Assembly (NCBI GenBank): GCA_942159475.1
Contig: OW804096.1
Span: 89,817,784-89,881,783, forward strand
Reading direction: 5' to 3'
DNA: 64,000 nucleotides
Origin: Sthenelais limicola
Taxonomy: Eukaryota > Annelida > Polychaeta > Phyllodocida > Sigalionidae
Shown: positions 32,191-44,922 of the stretch, piece by piece
Layout: each line of letters opens with the position of its first letter
How positions within the stretch are numbered: the stretch's first letter is position 1
Notes under the pieces: generated by a model
Seen by the model: only the letters and a program-made list of their open reading frames with translations
Databases searched by the model: none
What the model was told of the DNA's origin: nothing
Program-made: the position numbers and the translations under genes

Positions 32191-33150
32191 TTTTGAGAGG
32201 AAAGTTTTGTCGCACTAAGATATGTCTAGTTCAATTCCTTGCATACCTTTGATATTATATATACGTGTGATGTGTTACAGAGAAATGAGTCACAAAGTTA
32301 TACTTTTTATTTCCCATATCTTTATTCAATGACTTGTGTACATATTTGAAAAGATGATACCAAGGCGATTCCAATGATTGAAAACAGTAAAACATCTTAT
32401 GAATATTTCTGTATTTTAGGTTTGATAATTTTATTCTTGAAAAAAAGTTTGCAACATCTCTGGGTGGACAATTACCAGTAAAGCAACTGAATATACTCCA
32501 TATAAAGACCTTTAAAACGTAAGAATATATTTAATACAATGTCCTGAAATTTGGTACATAGATTTATAGACTAAGAGTGCTAAACCCTGCAAAAATCAGA
32601 ACATTTAAATACAGAGATATTGTTGCAAAATAACTTTTGCAACTTGTGACTCATTTCCCTCCTCCTTCTCCTCCCCCTTCCTTCTCTGCCCTGTCCCCCT
32701 TTCATTCCTCTTCCTCCACTTCTTACCTCCTCTCCTCGTCCTCCTCTTCTCTCTCCACTAGAGGAGGAGGTTCTGTATCAGTCAGAACAATGATTCTTTA
32801 GGCCTACTTACTGATTCTCTTAGTTTTTACATGAAGGATGTCTGAACTTTCTGAACTTATTATTTATGATTTTATTAGACTTACCACTGTATACGTTGCA
32901 TAAGGGTTTGTGAGTGACATTCTTTGGCAAATAAATTTTTCGCATTTCAACCAAATTATTGGGGCAGCCCCCCCCCCCATTTATTGGGGGGCAAGTGCCC
33001 CCCCCCCCCCCCCCCCCCCCCTCGGTTCCGTCGCGCCTGAATTACACTTATAGCTCCTCATCATTCCTATATATGGTCATGATATTGGAACAGTCAAATG
33101 TAATATTCTACATTCATTTCTCTCTAGTCATCCATGTATAGGCCTACAAC
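32191..33150. other. Intergenic DNA with CT- and C-rich runs
   Basis: Contains a CT-rich stretch at 32,655-32,760 and a C-run block at 32,969-33,021. No gene is seen. Confidence 0.5.
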
Positions 33151-33189
33151 ATAAGATAACATAAAATTTGGCGAGAGCAGAACTAAATT

Positions 33190-33392
33190 CTATTTCTCCC
33201 CGTAGTCTACGCGCCCGGGTTTCCGTTGCTATGAATCGCGATACGGTTGCCATAGCCGCCATTTCTGTTGCTACGTCGCTAAGGGCGGGCATGACGCGTT
33301 ACCTGGAGGCAAATCTACAGTAACATCGGCGACGGCGAAGGTGACAGAAGTGCGGGCTGCTGCTCTAGGCCTAGGATAGCCTAGATTTTAAG
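33190..33392 (+). promoter_or_regulatory. CpG-rich promoter and probable untranslated first exon
   Basis: The only CpG-dense segment of the region (CGCGCCCGGG, GCCGCCATTT, GGCGACGGCGAAGG). It ends in a good splice donor (TTTTAAG/GTAAGA at 33,392). This fits the start of the plus-strand gene that follows, but transcription is not shown. Confidence 0.45.
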
Positions 33393-34609
33393 GTAAGATT
33401 CGCTTAATTTTTAAAGATAATAAAATGTAATAATAAAATGTTCTTCCAACTTATCTCGATCTTAATCCTGTACTATACTATTGTACACCGTCCAACAGCA
33501 GGCAGCTCTCGCGTTTCGTCTTGGAGTCGTGGGACTTGATCCCTGTAGGCTAGTCCTAAAATAATGTGTAACGTACGGTACCGGAATCATTAACTAGGCC
33601 TAATTATTTATTCGTTAAATTTCGGGTACTGGACAAGAAACTGCAATGGAATTGTAAATGACCAAATAGCATTTTATCAATTCATACGATAATAACATGC
33701 GCTACGGTACACAGTGCGCCCTGTAAAATGGTTAGGCCTAGTCAAGCAATCCAAATGCAAAGAAACTCCAAGGGCAAGCTAGACCAATGCAGTTGGCTTT
33801 ATTTAACTAGACTGAGTACGGTATCCATCTCCACTGTCCCAGGTAGATGGACGGAAGGGCTAGGATTCCCGGTTATTATTTAACATGCATGCAGTCCACA
33901 CACAGGCAGCAAGTATAAATGCTGCCGCACATGCCCTCCGACACACACAGCCCCCACCTCACGTCCATCCCTACCAACAGAGCCTCAGAGCCTCTGAGAG
34001 CCTCAGAGCCTTCTGACAGAGGAAATCTAGCTCCTCCCCGGGGCCGATCGAGCGACTGACTTTCATGGATGAGTTGCTCTGAGTCCCAGCGTTACTAAAC
34101 ATAGCTTGGAGGCTCTCTCTATAACCTGTATAGATGAGGAAGCTACAGAAATCGATTGGCGAGGGTCCCATACAGAATAATGGAACACTCCTTCCTCCAG
34201 TAGGCCTGCAGCATGTCGGTCATCCGCAAATTAGCTTCCTCTTTGAGTTCTCTTTCATAAATGTATGGTAATAAGTGGGCTGCTTGCAGCAGCTATACTA
34301 AACGAATGGGGAAAATGTTACTATCACTAAAACATATCGGATCCTAGCCAGCTTTGGTGGCCTAGTGCCATAGCAGGGACAATTATTTCGTCTAATCGGA
34401 TCCCAGCTTTGATCTCAGTCCTGGCTGCATGTGCCAAATGTAAGGCAGACTCACCTTGGAAATGATGTAAAATTATATCGCGTATGGGACATCCAAGTAC
34501 GATATTTATCAAAATAGTGCGATAATATCATTGCGCCCCAAAGTGATCTCCGAATACACTCTTTTTCATGACTTGCATGGATTGATAAGAATACATCTCC
34601 TACATAGAG

Positions 34610-34651
34610 ATGGCGAGCGACGGAATTACAGTGATTGTCAGTGTTGAAAAG
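34610..34651 (+). CDS. Candidate first coding exon of the coiled-coil gene
   Basis: An ATG in fair context starts 14 codons (MASDGITVIVSVEK) and ends at a GTATTG donor in phase 0. The next recognised exon (42,519) needs a phase-1 entry, so at least one further exon would lie between them, or this exon belongs elsewhere. Confidence 0.35.
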
Positions 34652-34739
34652 GTATTGTGTCTATTATTTTCATGCACATATCGTGTAGGCCTACATACTG
34701 CATCGACCCTTTACTTGCAAGTTGTGTGGAATGCAAGCA

Positions 34740-35044
34740 GCGGAACCTTACTATTTAGCGCCGGCGACTGAATGTGGCTTCAGTGACGTGATTGGCTGTT
34801 GTAACTAGAGCCGGCTTGACTAAGTGCTGTCAAATGTTATTTAACAGAAATCAATACTAAAACTAACCCTAAACCTAACCTTAAATTGGTGGTCCTAAGT
34901 CAGTAAAGCGGGTAGTGGACTGTCCAGAGTAAAATAGACTAATAAAACTAATTACATGACTAGTAAAGACAAGTAAGCCCCGCCCACCGGATCTACCAAG
35001 CCCCGCCCACTTTGGCTAGCCGGCGCTAAATTGTAAGGTTCCGC
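34740..35044. mobile_element. 305-bp MITE, copy A
   Basis: It begins GCGGAACCTTACTATTTAGC and ends with the inverted counterpart GCTAAATTGTAAGGTTCCGC, giving terminal inverted repeats of about 26 bases. The interior has no ORF. It is followed after 19 bases by an identical copy. Confidence 0.85.
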
Positions 35045-35063
35045 CTAAAGCGTGTGGCAAGCA

Positions 35064-35368
35064 GCGGAACCTTACTATTTAGCGCCGGCGACTGAATGTG
35101 GCTTCAGTGACGTGATTGGCTGTTGTAACTAGAGCCGGCTTGACTAAGTGCTGTCAAATGTTATTTAACAGAAATCAATACTAAAACTAACCCTAAACCT
35201 AACCTTAAATTGGTGGTCCTAAGTCAGTAAAGCGGGTAGTGGACTGTCCAGAGTAAAATAGACTAATAAAACTAATTACATGACTAGTAAAGACAAGTAA
35301 GCCCCGCCCACCGGATCTACCAAGCCCCGCCCACTTTGGCTAGCCGGCGCTAAATTGTAAGGTTCCGC
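35064..35368. mobile_element. 305-bp MITE, copy B, in tandem with copy A
   Basis: Essentially identical to copy A, at an offset of 324 bases. GTGTGG occurs left of A, between A and B, and right of B. Confidence 0.85.
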
Positions 35369-36510
35369 CTAAAGCGTGTGGCCATACCTTATGAGACTTG
35401 TCTTGAACCTTAGCGTAAGCTTGGGCTAAAAAAGGATTACAAAAAATATTCATAAGCCCATTTTTATGGAATGATAGGAAAGTTATCTGGTTGGGGTTGG
35501 GATGGGGTCTCATTGTTAAAAAAGTGCACCTTCACTGGCTTTAGTTCATTTGTTTTCCAATGGGGTCTAACAAACCGTATTCTATTGTATCACTAACGCA
35601 ATATCCCTTGGGTTCAATTCGTATTAAATTCGATTACGAATTGTATTGTTCACATAGGAATCAGGGACACGCATAACGGAAGTTAGGAGATTTCCTCTCA
35701 AGGTAAGCTTCAATTGTCGAATTCTTAGATCACCTACGTAGCGAGGGCTACACGCGATCTAGGTTGAGTTGTGACGCAATGATATCAATGCCATCAAACA
35801 CTATTGAACCATTATATAAATATAGAGAATGGTATGGTACTGCGGAATTTCTCTACTTGAATTTCCAATAACAGGCACCAAGTACCATATAATTATGTAT
35901 TATATGAATATATGCCCTTCATTTCAATGACATTTTAGCTAAATGGGCCGAAAATATCGCTGATAATTGCATGCACTTCACTAACGGCCGGTACGCCTCA
36001 GATGGGCTACACGGTAGAAAGATGTTGATAGAGTGAACAAGAAAGTTGAAATTCCATAATTTATAGCGTATCAGAAATGTCACAAATGTATAAGAATAAT
36101 TCAATATTAATTAATCTATTGACATTCTCATACTATAAATTCAGCAGCCTATAAAAGCCGTGTCAATTATCTCCTTTTCCACACCAAGTCGTAAGTACAT
36201 GTAAATCAGAACCTTTTTTTTGCATGAATATCATTCTGGCATATATAGTTAATCTATATCGCTTATCCTTGATAATCTGAGTTTCATTACACGATTTCAT
36301 GCAGAATTTCGATATTTTATTTTCTTTGGAACCATATAATTATCATATATACATGTACCTAATTTGCCGTTCCATCAATGCCCCTTTACATCCCCGCATC
36401 CACCCAATAATTCCCGTGAACAAACACTTTGTGTTTAAGTACGTTTGCAATTTTTGTTAATGCTTTGTAAGTGTCTGTAAGCTGGGACATGTTATGAATT
36501 GTAATATGGC

Positions 36511-36513
36511 TTA

Positions 36514-36565
<52 letters not shown>
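36511..36565. repeat. (GA)n microsatellite
   Basis: An uninterrupted AG dinucleotide run of about 55 bases. Confidence 0.95.
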
Positions 36566-36567
<2 letters not shown>

Positions 36568-37176
36568 AGGGAAAGGTGCTTTGCTTTTGGTTTTTGGCTC
36601 TTAGCCCCTGCATGGCCCTTTAATTGTCTCTTGGACCGATTTTAGTATTGTATATGCTATAGGAGATTTTATATTATATAGATACCATATTAACCCGGGC
36701 TATAGGCCTATCTTGGATTAATTCATGTGTTTCTCTCCGGATTTACTGTGAAAAGGATAAATATTATTAATTGGTAGGCTACTTATATTGGGACATAGAA
36801 ATGATAAATGTGCATGTGTATATTATTGGAAATTACTATGGGATGTGGAGCATTTTTTTGCAAATTCCTTTAGGTTGTGCCAAATATTTATCACAGATTG
36901 CCTGGACTATCTTCCATTATTCCCACCATCATCATTATAATTAAAGTATTAAATTTGTTGGTGCACGTGCTAAGCTTAGATGGGAATTTCTCTCATATCA
37001 AACCATTTTCCTACCAAGTCCAAAGTACTTAGATACCGGTACTAATCAACAACACGTTCATAGTTTTTGAATACTAGAAACGTCCTCGTGCTTCCTCTCT
37101 GAATTGACAATCCAAAATATACAAGATATACAAATTGTAGGCTAAAATGCTTCGAGAACGCTCCTGAAGGCAAGGA

Positions 37177-37482
37177 GCGGAACCTTACAATTTAGCGCCG
37201 GCTGACAGAATGTGGCTTCAGTGACGTGATTGGCTGTTGTAACTAGAGCCGGCAGGGATATGTGCTGTCAAATGTTACTTAATAGATATAGATACTAAAA
37301 CTAACCCTAAACCTAACCTTAAATTGGTGGTCCTAAGTCAGTAAAGCGGGTAGTGGACTGTCCGGAGTAAAATAGACTAATTAAACTAATTACATGACTA
37401 GTAAAGACAAGTAAGCCCCGCCCACCGGATCTGCCAAGCCCCGCCCACTTCGGCTAGCCGGCGCTAAATTGTAAGGTTCCGC
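37177..37482. mobile_element. 305-bp MITE, copy C
   Basis: Same family as A and B with scattered substitutions. CTCCTGAAG flanks it on both sides, a target duplication of about 8-9 bases, which would suit a hAT-like transposase. Confidence 0.82.
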
Positions 37483-38648
37483 CTAAAGCCTCCTGAAGCA
37501 GACGACAATCTCAGCTTAGAGATTTCAAGCCTCTTTTACGGGAGAGTTCTTTGTTTTGGTCTGGTCTCGTGCAGCCGCTGCATGCTGCAGGAGTGGAACA
37601 ATTATGGCGTCCAGCGAGGTCAACACAAGTGTGGACTTGTTTCCAATTCTTGCTCGGGGTGGCAGAGGATACTGTGTTATAACCCTCGAATATACAGCTT
37701 AGTGTTTACCGCGACTTATCAGGAACTATTTATGGGATTGGGAACACATTCCTGAGTGTCGGGCGCAGGCATACCACAGTTTAGTTTAATGTCACTACCA
37801 GTTCCACCCTGCGAAATTTGGAGCCCTGCCTCCCCATCCCTCCGCAGGACAGCACAGGTGAGTGAGCAATCGATATGAGTCTTCGCTTGGGTTGGCCCTG
37901 CTATCTCTATATGTCATTATGCTGGTTGATGATTATTCTGTTTTGAACCATCAGGCAAATGTCAGGATCTGTTTATTTGTCTTGAGTGTTGGTACTAGGT
38001 CGCTTCTGTTGGGGGAGAGATAGGCACTGATGGATGTGTAGTAACACTAGTACTGTCTATCACAGTGTTACACCTTATCTCCACAACTAGCCATTCAGTG
38101 AGAAGTACAACAGATATTCGTTTGAAAACCGTATCAATTTGTTGACACTTAACCGGCACTCTACACATTTTGCTAGCTGAGGCCCCTGACTATAGGCCTA
38201 CTAGTTCAGGACCCCCACATATATAAAGCCTAGTAAAGCTGTATTCCGTATGTCCTAGCCCTGAGTTAGTGAGTATAGTTTGACATATTTAATTAGAGAC
38301 TAATTACACGCGTTGAGTGTTTCCACATGCATGGTTATTTATCAATTTCCTCTGAATCAATGGGGTAGTGAGCGACATAATGTTAAGCTTTTTGTTTTAT
38401 CTGGTATCCTAGGCTAAGCTAATCCTCACATTGGTCACATACCTTTGTTCCTATGGATTAGCTATCATAATACATTGATATAATTCCTGAAGTTAATTGT
38501 GATTCATGTGGCTCATGTTATATCATATATATCGCTTGTTGTCAGCCAGCATATTGCCCCGTAAAATTTTCAATTTGTAATTAAACCAACACCTAGGTAT
38601 AAAGTAAGTCTACCTAAATGTCAAAATGAAAATGTATTTCTCTTAATA

Positions 38649-38650
38649 CG

Positions 38651-38701
<51 letters not shown>
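38649..38701. repeat. (ATT)n microsatellite
   Basis: About 17 perfect ATT trinucleotide repeats. Confidence 0.95.
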
Positions 38702-41700
38702 TGCTTTAATCTCATTGATTATATTCGGTGGGAATATCATCATATATGGCGCCAATATTTTCTTTTTTTACACCATCATATAAGTGTCTACATTATTTAA
38801 GTTTTGAACATTGTATACCTAGATAGGTGTGCGTATTGATTACTGCTAGGTCAAAATGTTTATTAATTCCCTTGGTCCTAGTCCAAATTCTTTCACGTTC
38901 AGATTTAAGTAAATTCATTCTTTTCGTTTGTTCATTGATGCTTGCCTTTCTTTCCATCTATTTAAATTAGCACCTCTCTCCACTCCCTGTTTAAAATACC
39001 AGTTTCTAAAATGTAGGAAGATCTTTGATAAAATTTAGGCTGTGGTTTATTTTAAATGTAGTTGAACGCACCATTTGAAAAATAAGCTATATCTGGAAGA
39101 GGCCAGAGAGCGATTCGCGGTTGGTGTAGTAGACCATGAATCGATAATCAATACTTGATCATCAGGGTTCATGGATAATCTAGTTTAGTTCACGGAAGTG
39201 AAATATTCACTGCATAATTCATGTGGGAGGGAATCCAGGGAAGATTGTTTTTCCAGATTGAAAGATGATGACTGCTGCTATAAAATCTTGGTTACTTCAC
39301 TACAGACGTATAACAGTTCAATTGCCTTGTTCGTTTCCATTGTATATAATGTATTTGGGACACCAACCTCATGCAGCAAGTGCTAAACTTGGTCCAATCT
39401 GAATTTAACGATCCACTGATCCAACATTTAAAATGAAATAGAACAACATAAATATTCCAATTGTTCTTTTTTTCACATCCCATTTCAAGTGCTCATGCCT
39501 GGTCTGGATTTTGGTTTTGAAAGACAAATCAAGTCATCATGTAATGCATTGGATTGAATAGAATTATCATTTACTGTAGTTCAAAGTTCAATCTTGATCT
39601 GCATATAAACCCAACTAGCAGATAAATACGAGTGCGCTTAATTCTGATCCAGGGGCCTAACATTAATTCTATTCCTGTGGTAGCGCATTTCAGGTTTTAA
39701 CCTCTTAACCCGACAAACAATACTGTGACTGTGATATGCTTAATTCCAGATAACGTCTAATGTCCCTCTCCAAATTGATTTGCTATTGCTCTGGGCTGAA
39801 TCAGTTGTACATCTGTCCCTTTGCATTAAAACATGATATTCCTCTGGGACTCATTCAGTAACACAACCCCCCATGCAATCATTTTCTATTTCCCGATTCG
39901 CTTCAATCCCCAGCTGATACTTATGTGTTTAAGAGAGACGCAGACCCAGAGTTGCTGTTATTAACTGAGACAACAATGGCCAGTTTCATACACATGTGGT
40001 GGACATCCTTGAAAGTCCTCGAAACCAGGATAAAAGCATTGTTCCTTTGGGTGTGATTTCAGTGCAAGAATGTTGATTACTTGGATTGAATCTTTGCTAG
40101 ACGAAATTGAGTCAATTGCACCACTCATGTCACTTCAATATTTGGGCTGGCCACTGTGTCTGACCATTCTTGTCGTGTCACCACATTTTCTGGATAATCT
40201 TGTTTAATCTGACGGAAGAGTGTTAATTTTACTAGGCACTTAACATGCATTTACAACTAGGCGATGTGTTGTTACATTCCTGGTTGATCACTGCAGTGTA
40301 CGTCCTCCTTGTTCGTTTCATATCACCGAATTATATGAAACATAACAATAAGTTAATAAAAAACGAAAACAAAATTGAAAATGTAGTTATGTCATTCAAT
40401 ATCCAGTTTCCGTGTCGCAATAGATTATGCTTAATATAATATATAATTTCCACTGCTATTGCCGTTGTTCTTGTTTTCTTGTAGAATTTGGCAATTCTTT
40501 TATGCTATATATTCAATGTCTATGCGTTTAGGAATAAAGATTGTCTAAGATCTTATTTTAGTTTCAATTCATTCCATTTTCAATCATTGCTATGGATCGT
40601 TTTATCCTAGAATTGGATCTATCATTGGTCCTCCTTCCTGTTTCATATAATTATTCTGGATATCGTGACTTAGCCTAATAACTCACGAATTTCTATTCGA
40701 TCTTGGTGCCCTTCAACAAAAGGTACAAACATTTACAACCCTCGTCCATTCTAATGTGTGTGGGACAAATCCATGGCTTACAAGTTGTTTGGGAGTTGCC
40801 TGGCAACGTACTTGTAGGGCGGATGTTCTTCGACGCGTGTTTGCCCAAAGATCAGATATGCCACCCATATGCGCATGCTACATGCATACAAATCTATTCA
40901 GTTGCTCTGCGAAAACAAAGGCGTGCTCATATCCAGTTTTTGTTCCGCACAAGATCACTGAGACAGATAGGGATTGTTGCGTCGTTATGTTATTTGTTTG
41001 AACTTATAGTGACCACATTTGAAATGAACATCATTCGTTTGGAACGGATACTGGTCCCTCCACACATATATCAATGGATGCTTTATGTTTCCACTTTATA
41101 TGAAAAAAATAAAAATTATACACATCAGTGCAGTGAATCTGAATGTGATATCAGTGCTCAATATCCAATCCGTCTGTTCTGCCTGATACAATCCACTATG
41201 CATGATATATAAAATACTTTATTGATATAGTTATGTCATGCCTAATATCAGTTCCAGGTCTACGTAATTTATTGTTGAGTGGAAGAGTATTGAATAATTC
41301 ATGAAGAGGTTTCCCTTCAACTCAAGCCAATGCCTATAGTTGGACAGGAATGCCAATATATCATATTTGTCGGGTGGAACCGGTTCCACCGTCATTTTTT
41401 TGCTGTGATTATGTCTGTAATCACAGCCATCTAATTTCACTAATAGTGATCTCCGATCCTTAGATTAGATTTTTTTGCTGTGATTATGACTGTAGTCACA
41501 ACCATCTAATTTCACTAGTAATAGTGAGCCCCGGGCCTTAGATTTTGTCGGCATGGATGAAACGCTAAAATTATGTTGTTTGATCCTTAATAAATAGAAT
41601 GTCGGAAACTGGATACCCCTCAGATGTGGGCTTGTATATTGATTCTGTCGGGGTTAGATGTAGGTAACTGCAACATCTGTGGGTATACGATGACACCTGG

Positions 41701-42518
41701 GGCGAAGAGCGTGAACAACATTACATAATGTGTTTATTTGGGAAGTTGATAGATATTACGATTCCTACAATTAACAAGTTTCTCTGGGGATAGATCCTAA
41801 TCTATAACTTTATTATGATATATTTGAGATCATTAAAATCAAATAATTAATCAATATGAATTATTTAATTTTAGCCGGGAGATACATAAAGGGCAGAAAA
41901 TTTGTTTTATTTGCAACCACTTCAAAGTTTCTTCGCAATCACTTCAAGGTATTTTCCCATATAGAAATTTATAACTGCCATACCAACAGTCGGCACTCAC
42001 ACTTTAAGTGCCGTGACTTGTGATCCTTGGCCCTTCCACGTCGTTAAATCCTAATATCTATTGACGTAAAGGTTTTGTGATCTTACTCACACCTCTGGAT
42101 GAAGGAGTTTAGCTAAAGCACTGCATGCAATTCAAGTTCAACTCATAGGCTACAGTTCTGCGTTTTTCTTTTTTGGTGTGATATACGGTGCCATTCTAGA
42201 ATGTGAAAATCCTATATGAAATGAATGATACAATCTAGACCTTAGAGGACTATTGGGCCTACACCCATAGGCGATGAAACGTGTAAAACTACATGTACCT
42301 GAATTAACGGAACAAATACAGTCCGTCCCTCGAGTTCTCCATTGTCCATTGAATCCATTTGTATACATGTATTTTGATTGAATCATACATTTTTCAAAAC
42401 ATAAATTGTCATTGATTAATCTGTAACGTCCGTCACTCTGTATCTGAGGAATTTTCATCCGAAACGTAATTCTTTTTGTCGGCTGTTTTGTATTTAATAC
42501 ACATCCCTTTCCTTACAG

Positions 42519-42681
42519 AACTTGCAGAGTCCAAAGCACAGACAGGGTTGAAACCAGTGGGGCAGCATGTCATCTCAAAAAGCCCAAGTTTAACTAGCCG
42601 TCCAAATTACCATCAGACGTCATCTAATTTTCGGGAGCAAGGTGTCACTTTCAACGAAATGTCTTCCAAAAAGTTAAGCAC
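42519..42681 (+). CDS. Coiled-coil gene, exon with serine-rich sequence
   Basis: It lies between a TTCCTTACAG acceptor and a GTAAGT donor. It encodes a basic, Ser/Gln-rich stretch (ELAESKAQTGLKPVGQHV ... SSKKLST), entered in phase 1 and left in phase 2. It joins in frame to the exon at 48,969. No domain is recognised. Confidence 0.75.
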
Positions 42682-43141
42682 GTAAGTGATGTCTTTTGCT
42701 GGAATAGATCTGTTGCCCACTTTATTTCAGATAGACTGTCTTTGGTTGCACATGAGTTCCTTTTATACGCTACCTCTAGTAAACGCATACTTATTATGTC
42801 TTGAAAATATCTGTACAGTAGATGAATTTCTTGGTTCATATGGAAACCACGGTCCATTTGACGTAGGTGAGTACTTAGTGGGAACTTCTGATAGAATGAA
42901 TCAAATACATAAACCCGGAAATAAATGGTGATGGGATGTACTAATGAATTCGCTATACACATTAAAAGTGCTCGCGTCTGGTCTGATTGGAGGTAAATGT
43001 AGTTTAAAGTGTTACTCCGTATAGTGTCGTCCTTTATTCAAATGGCATGTATGGTTTTTGCTAAATGTGTGGAACGTAATGGAAACTCATTTAGACTTAT
43101 ATCGATTGAGGTCTTACGACCGAAATTGGTGTGGTATTACT

Positions 43142-43553
43142 GTAAATCCTGTATTAGAAGCCGCGGTTTATATTACAATTGCAGTTTTAAATAGTCTAAA
43201 GGGTACACAAACAATTGTCTAAAAGGTTCAAATACCGGTACATACACACATGTACGTATACATACATTACATACATAAATAATAACATTTGGTACATAGC
43301 ATCTTCGATTCCTACTGCATGAAACAATGCTGAACTGCAAGCTGATTGTGCAGTATAATATTTTAGTTTTGTCAGGAACCCATATAACACTCATTTGAAA
43401 ATATTCTAAAAATCGTTTCTCCGATACAATAAAAAAAGAATTATATTTCAATGTATACATGTATATCTTATAATACTATGTGCGTCTCCCCTTCACTCAC
43501 ATGATTACCTATCATATGATTATGCAGGCCACGGCTTCTAATACAGGTTTTAC
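43142..43553. repeat. Foldback repeat, about 410 bp
   Basis: GTAAATCCTGTATTAGAAGC at the left end is present inverted at 43,529-43,553 with two mismatches. The interior is AT-rich and has no ORF of note. Confidence 0.65.
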
Positions 43554-43668
43554 TTATGTTTGGATTATTACCAACGCTTTGTCCATGTTTATCAACAAAT
43601 GGCCTACCAACTATCGGCCCCAACATTTGGAATTTAATAGGGGCAGGTTATGATCCAACGGAATGTTT

Positions 43669-43988
43669 GGTGCAAGGGTTTGTGTGCAGTTAGATGTGTT
43701 GAGGTATCAGCCGAGAAAAATCCAACGCCCACCGACCCGATCTCCAAATATTCTGGAGGATCACTAACCGCCCTAGGACGAGATTTGGCTAATTTCACAT
43801 CTGTTCATGCTTTCCACTTACTTTATTTTATTGTCATTAAATCCTACCAAATTCTGGGGTTTTCCTATAGAATCCTTCCTCGGATTCTCCCTCCTCTTCC
43901 CGTCACAACACGGGGAATCTCCTTACTTAGTGAGATGTGTGTCAGCTTTGCCTTGAGACATCTAACTGCACTCAGACCCTTGCACCAT
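43669..43988. repeat. Foldback repeat, about 320 bp
   Basis: TGGTGCAAGGGTTTGTGTGC at the left is inverted at the right (43,957-43,988) over about 32 bases with a few mismatches. The ORF spanning it follows the repeat and is not taken as a gene. Confidence 0.65.
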
Positions 43989-44922
43989 CTTTCTGTCGGA
44001 CCCTAAATACCTATTAGATCTATTGTTTTTTTTGCTAAAGAGGCCTTGGGCAAGTCAGAAGTAAGAATGGAGAGAATTACTTGGCGATTACCAATAGACG
44101 GATTTTGGGGAAACACGCATTTGGGAACTTACTGCATTTGAATCAATAGGTTTATACCATTGGAAGAAATACTTCGTTACTGAACATTTGATAGATTGAA
44201 TAGCACACTGAAGATTCCATGGAGACTAATTTGACATCGAGATAGGGTCTATAATTAAACGATTCATAAAGACTAGTTAACAGATACTATAGGAAAATTA
44301 GTGGATTACATTCATTGCATCAAGATATCATTGCCTAGGTCTGAACCCAATGCAGGTAGACAAAGGGGAGTCTTAATTAATGTAAATAATTGGATTCACG
44401 ACTTAGAACTAATTCACAATGTATGATCTTATTGGAAAATGGTCCCGGTCCTTTCTTGGAAGGCTGGAAAAGAGTTTACGGTGTTTAGGCTGTGCTTTGA
44501 CCAGTGATAAAATGTAGGTAATTAAGGTAGATAGATTGGAGATAATTGCAAAATAGTGAATTACAAAATGGACCTCTAATAGTTACCTTCTTGGCTAAAG
44601 TTTGCGGATACAGTAACATTCACATATTTATCTGCTAATATCTGAATACATTTGTCTGAAAATGCACCTAACCTGTACGACCGCAGAGAAACTATAGTAG
44701 CCACCATATCAGTATCCATTATTATTAGGAGGCTAGCCTCTAAGTGTTTTTTTGTTTTAAGTTGTATTTCGATTGAATGGGCGCAGCCTCCTTTTAGTAT
44801 CACTATAGGAAAGGTATACTCTACTCAAGACTTTGTCACACCCCTGGGGCAGTCTAATTTGGAGGGGTGGCTTAACAGTGGCCACATGGGTTTGTTTTGA
44901 TTGTGTGGGCTGGTGCTGTTAA

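Larger units (their letters stand above)
33393..42518. other. Probable 5' introns of the coiled-coil gene
   Basis: About 9 kb with only one candidate coding exon (34,610). It holds three MITE copies, a (GA)n run at 36,511-36,565, an (ATT)n run at 38,649-38,701 and a tandem duplication at about 41,394-41,546. At about 37,860 a good donor (CACAG/GTGAGT) follows GC-richer sequence with ATGs and may mark an alternative first exon. Confidence 0.4.

Noticed and set aside
31413..32252. Long plus-strand ORFs made of SHLSSLISHL
   Set aside because: Composition artefact of the CT-rich minisatellite.
37599..37700. ATGGCGTCCAGCGAG reading frame near a good downstream donor
   Set aside because: The frame closes before the donor at about 37,859, so it is at most an upstream ORF in an alternative first exon.
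40703..41212. 169-codon plus-strand ORF
   Set aside because: No recognisable domain, no splice-site or codon-use support, mixed composition; likely chance in intron sequence.
41394..41546. Tandem duplication of about 70 bp (TTTTTTTGCTGTGATTATG)
   Set aside because: A simple diverged local duplication with no further structure; noted only inside the intron entry.
43650..44006. 118-codon ORF
   Set aside because: Coincides with the foldback repeat at 43,669-43,988 and is not continued by exons.
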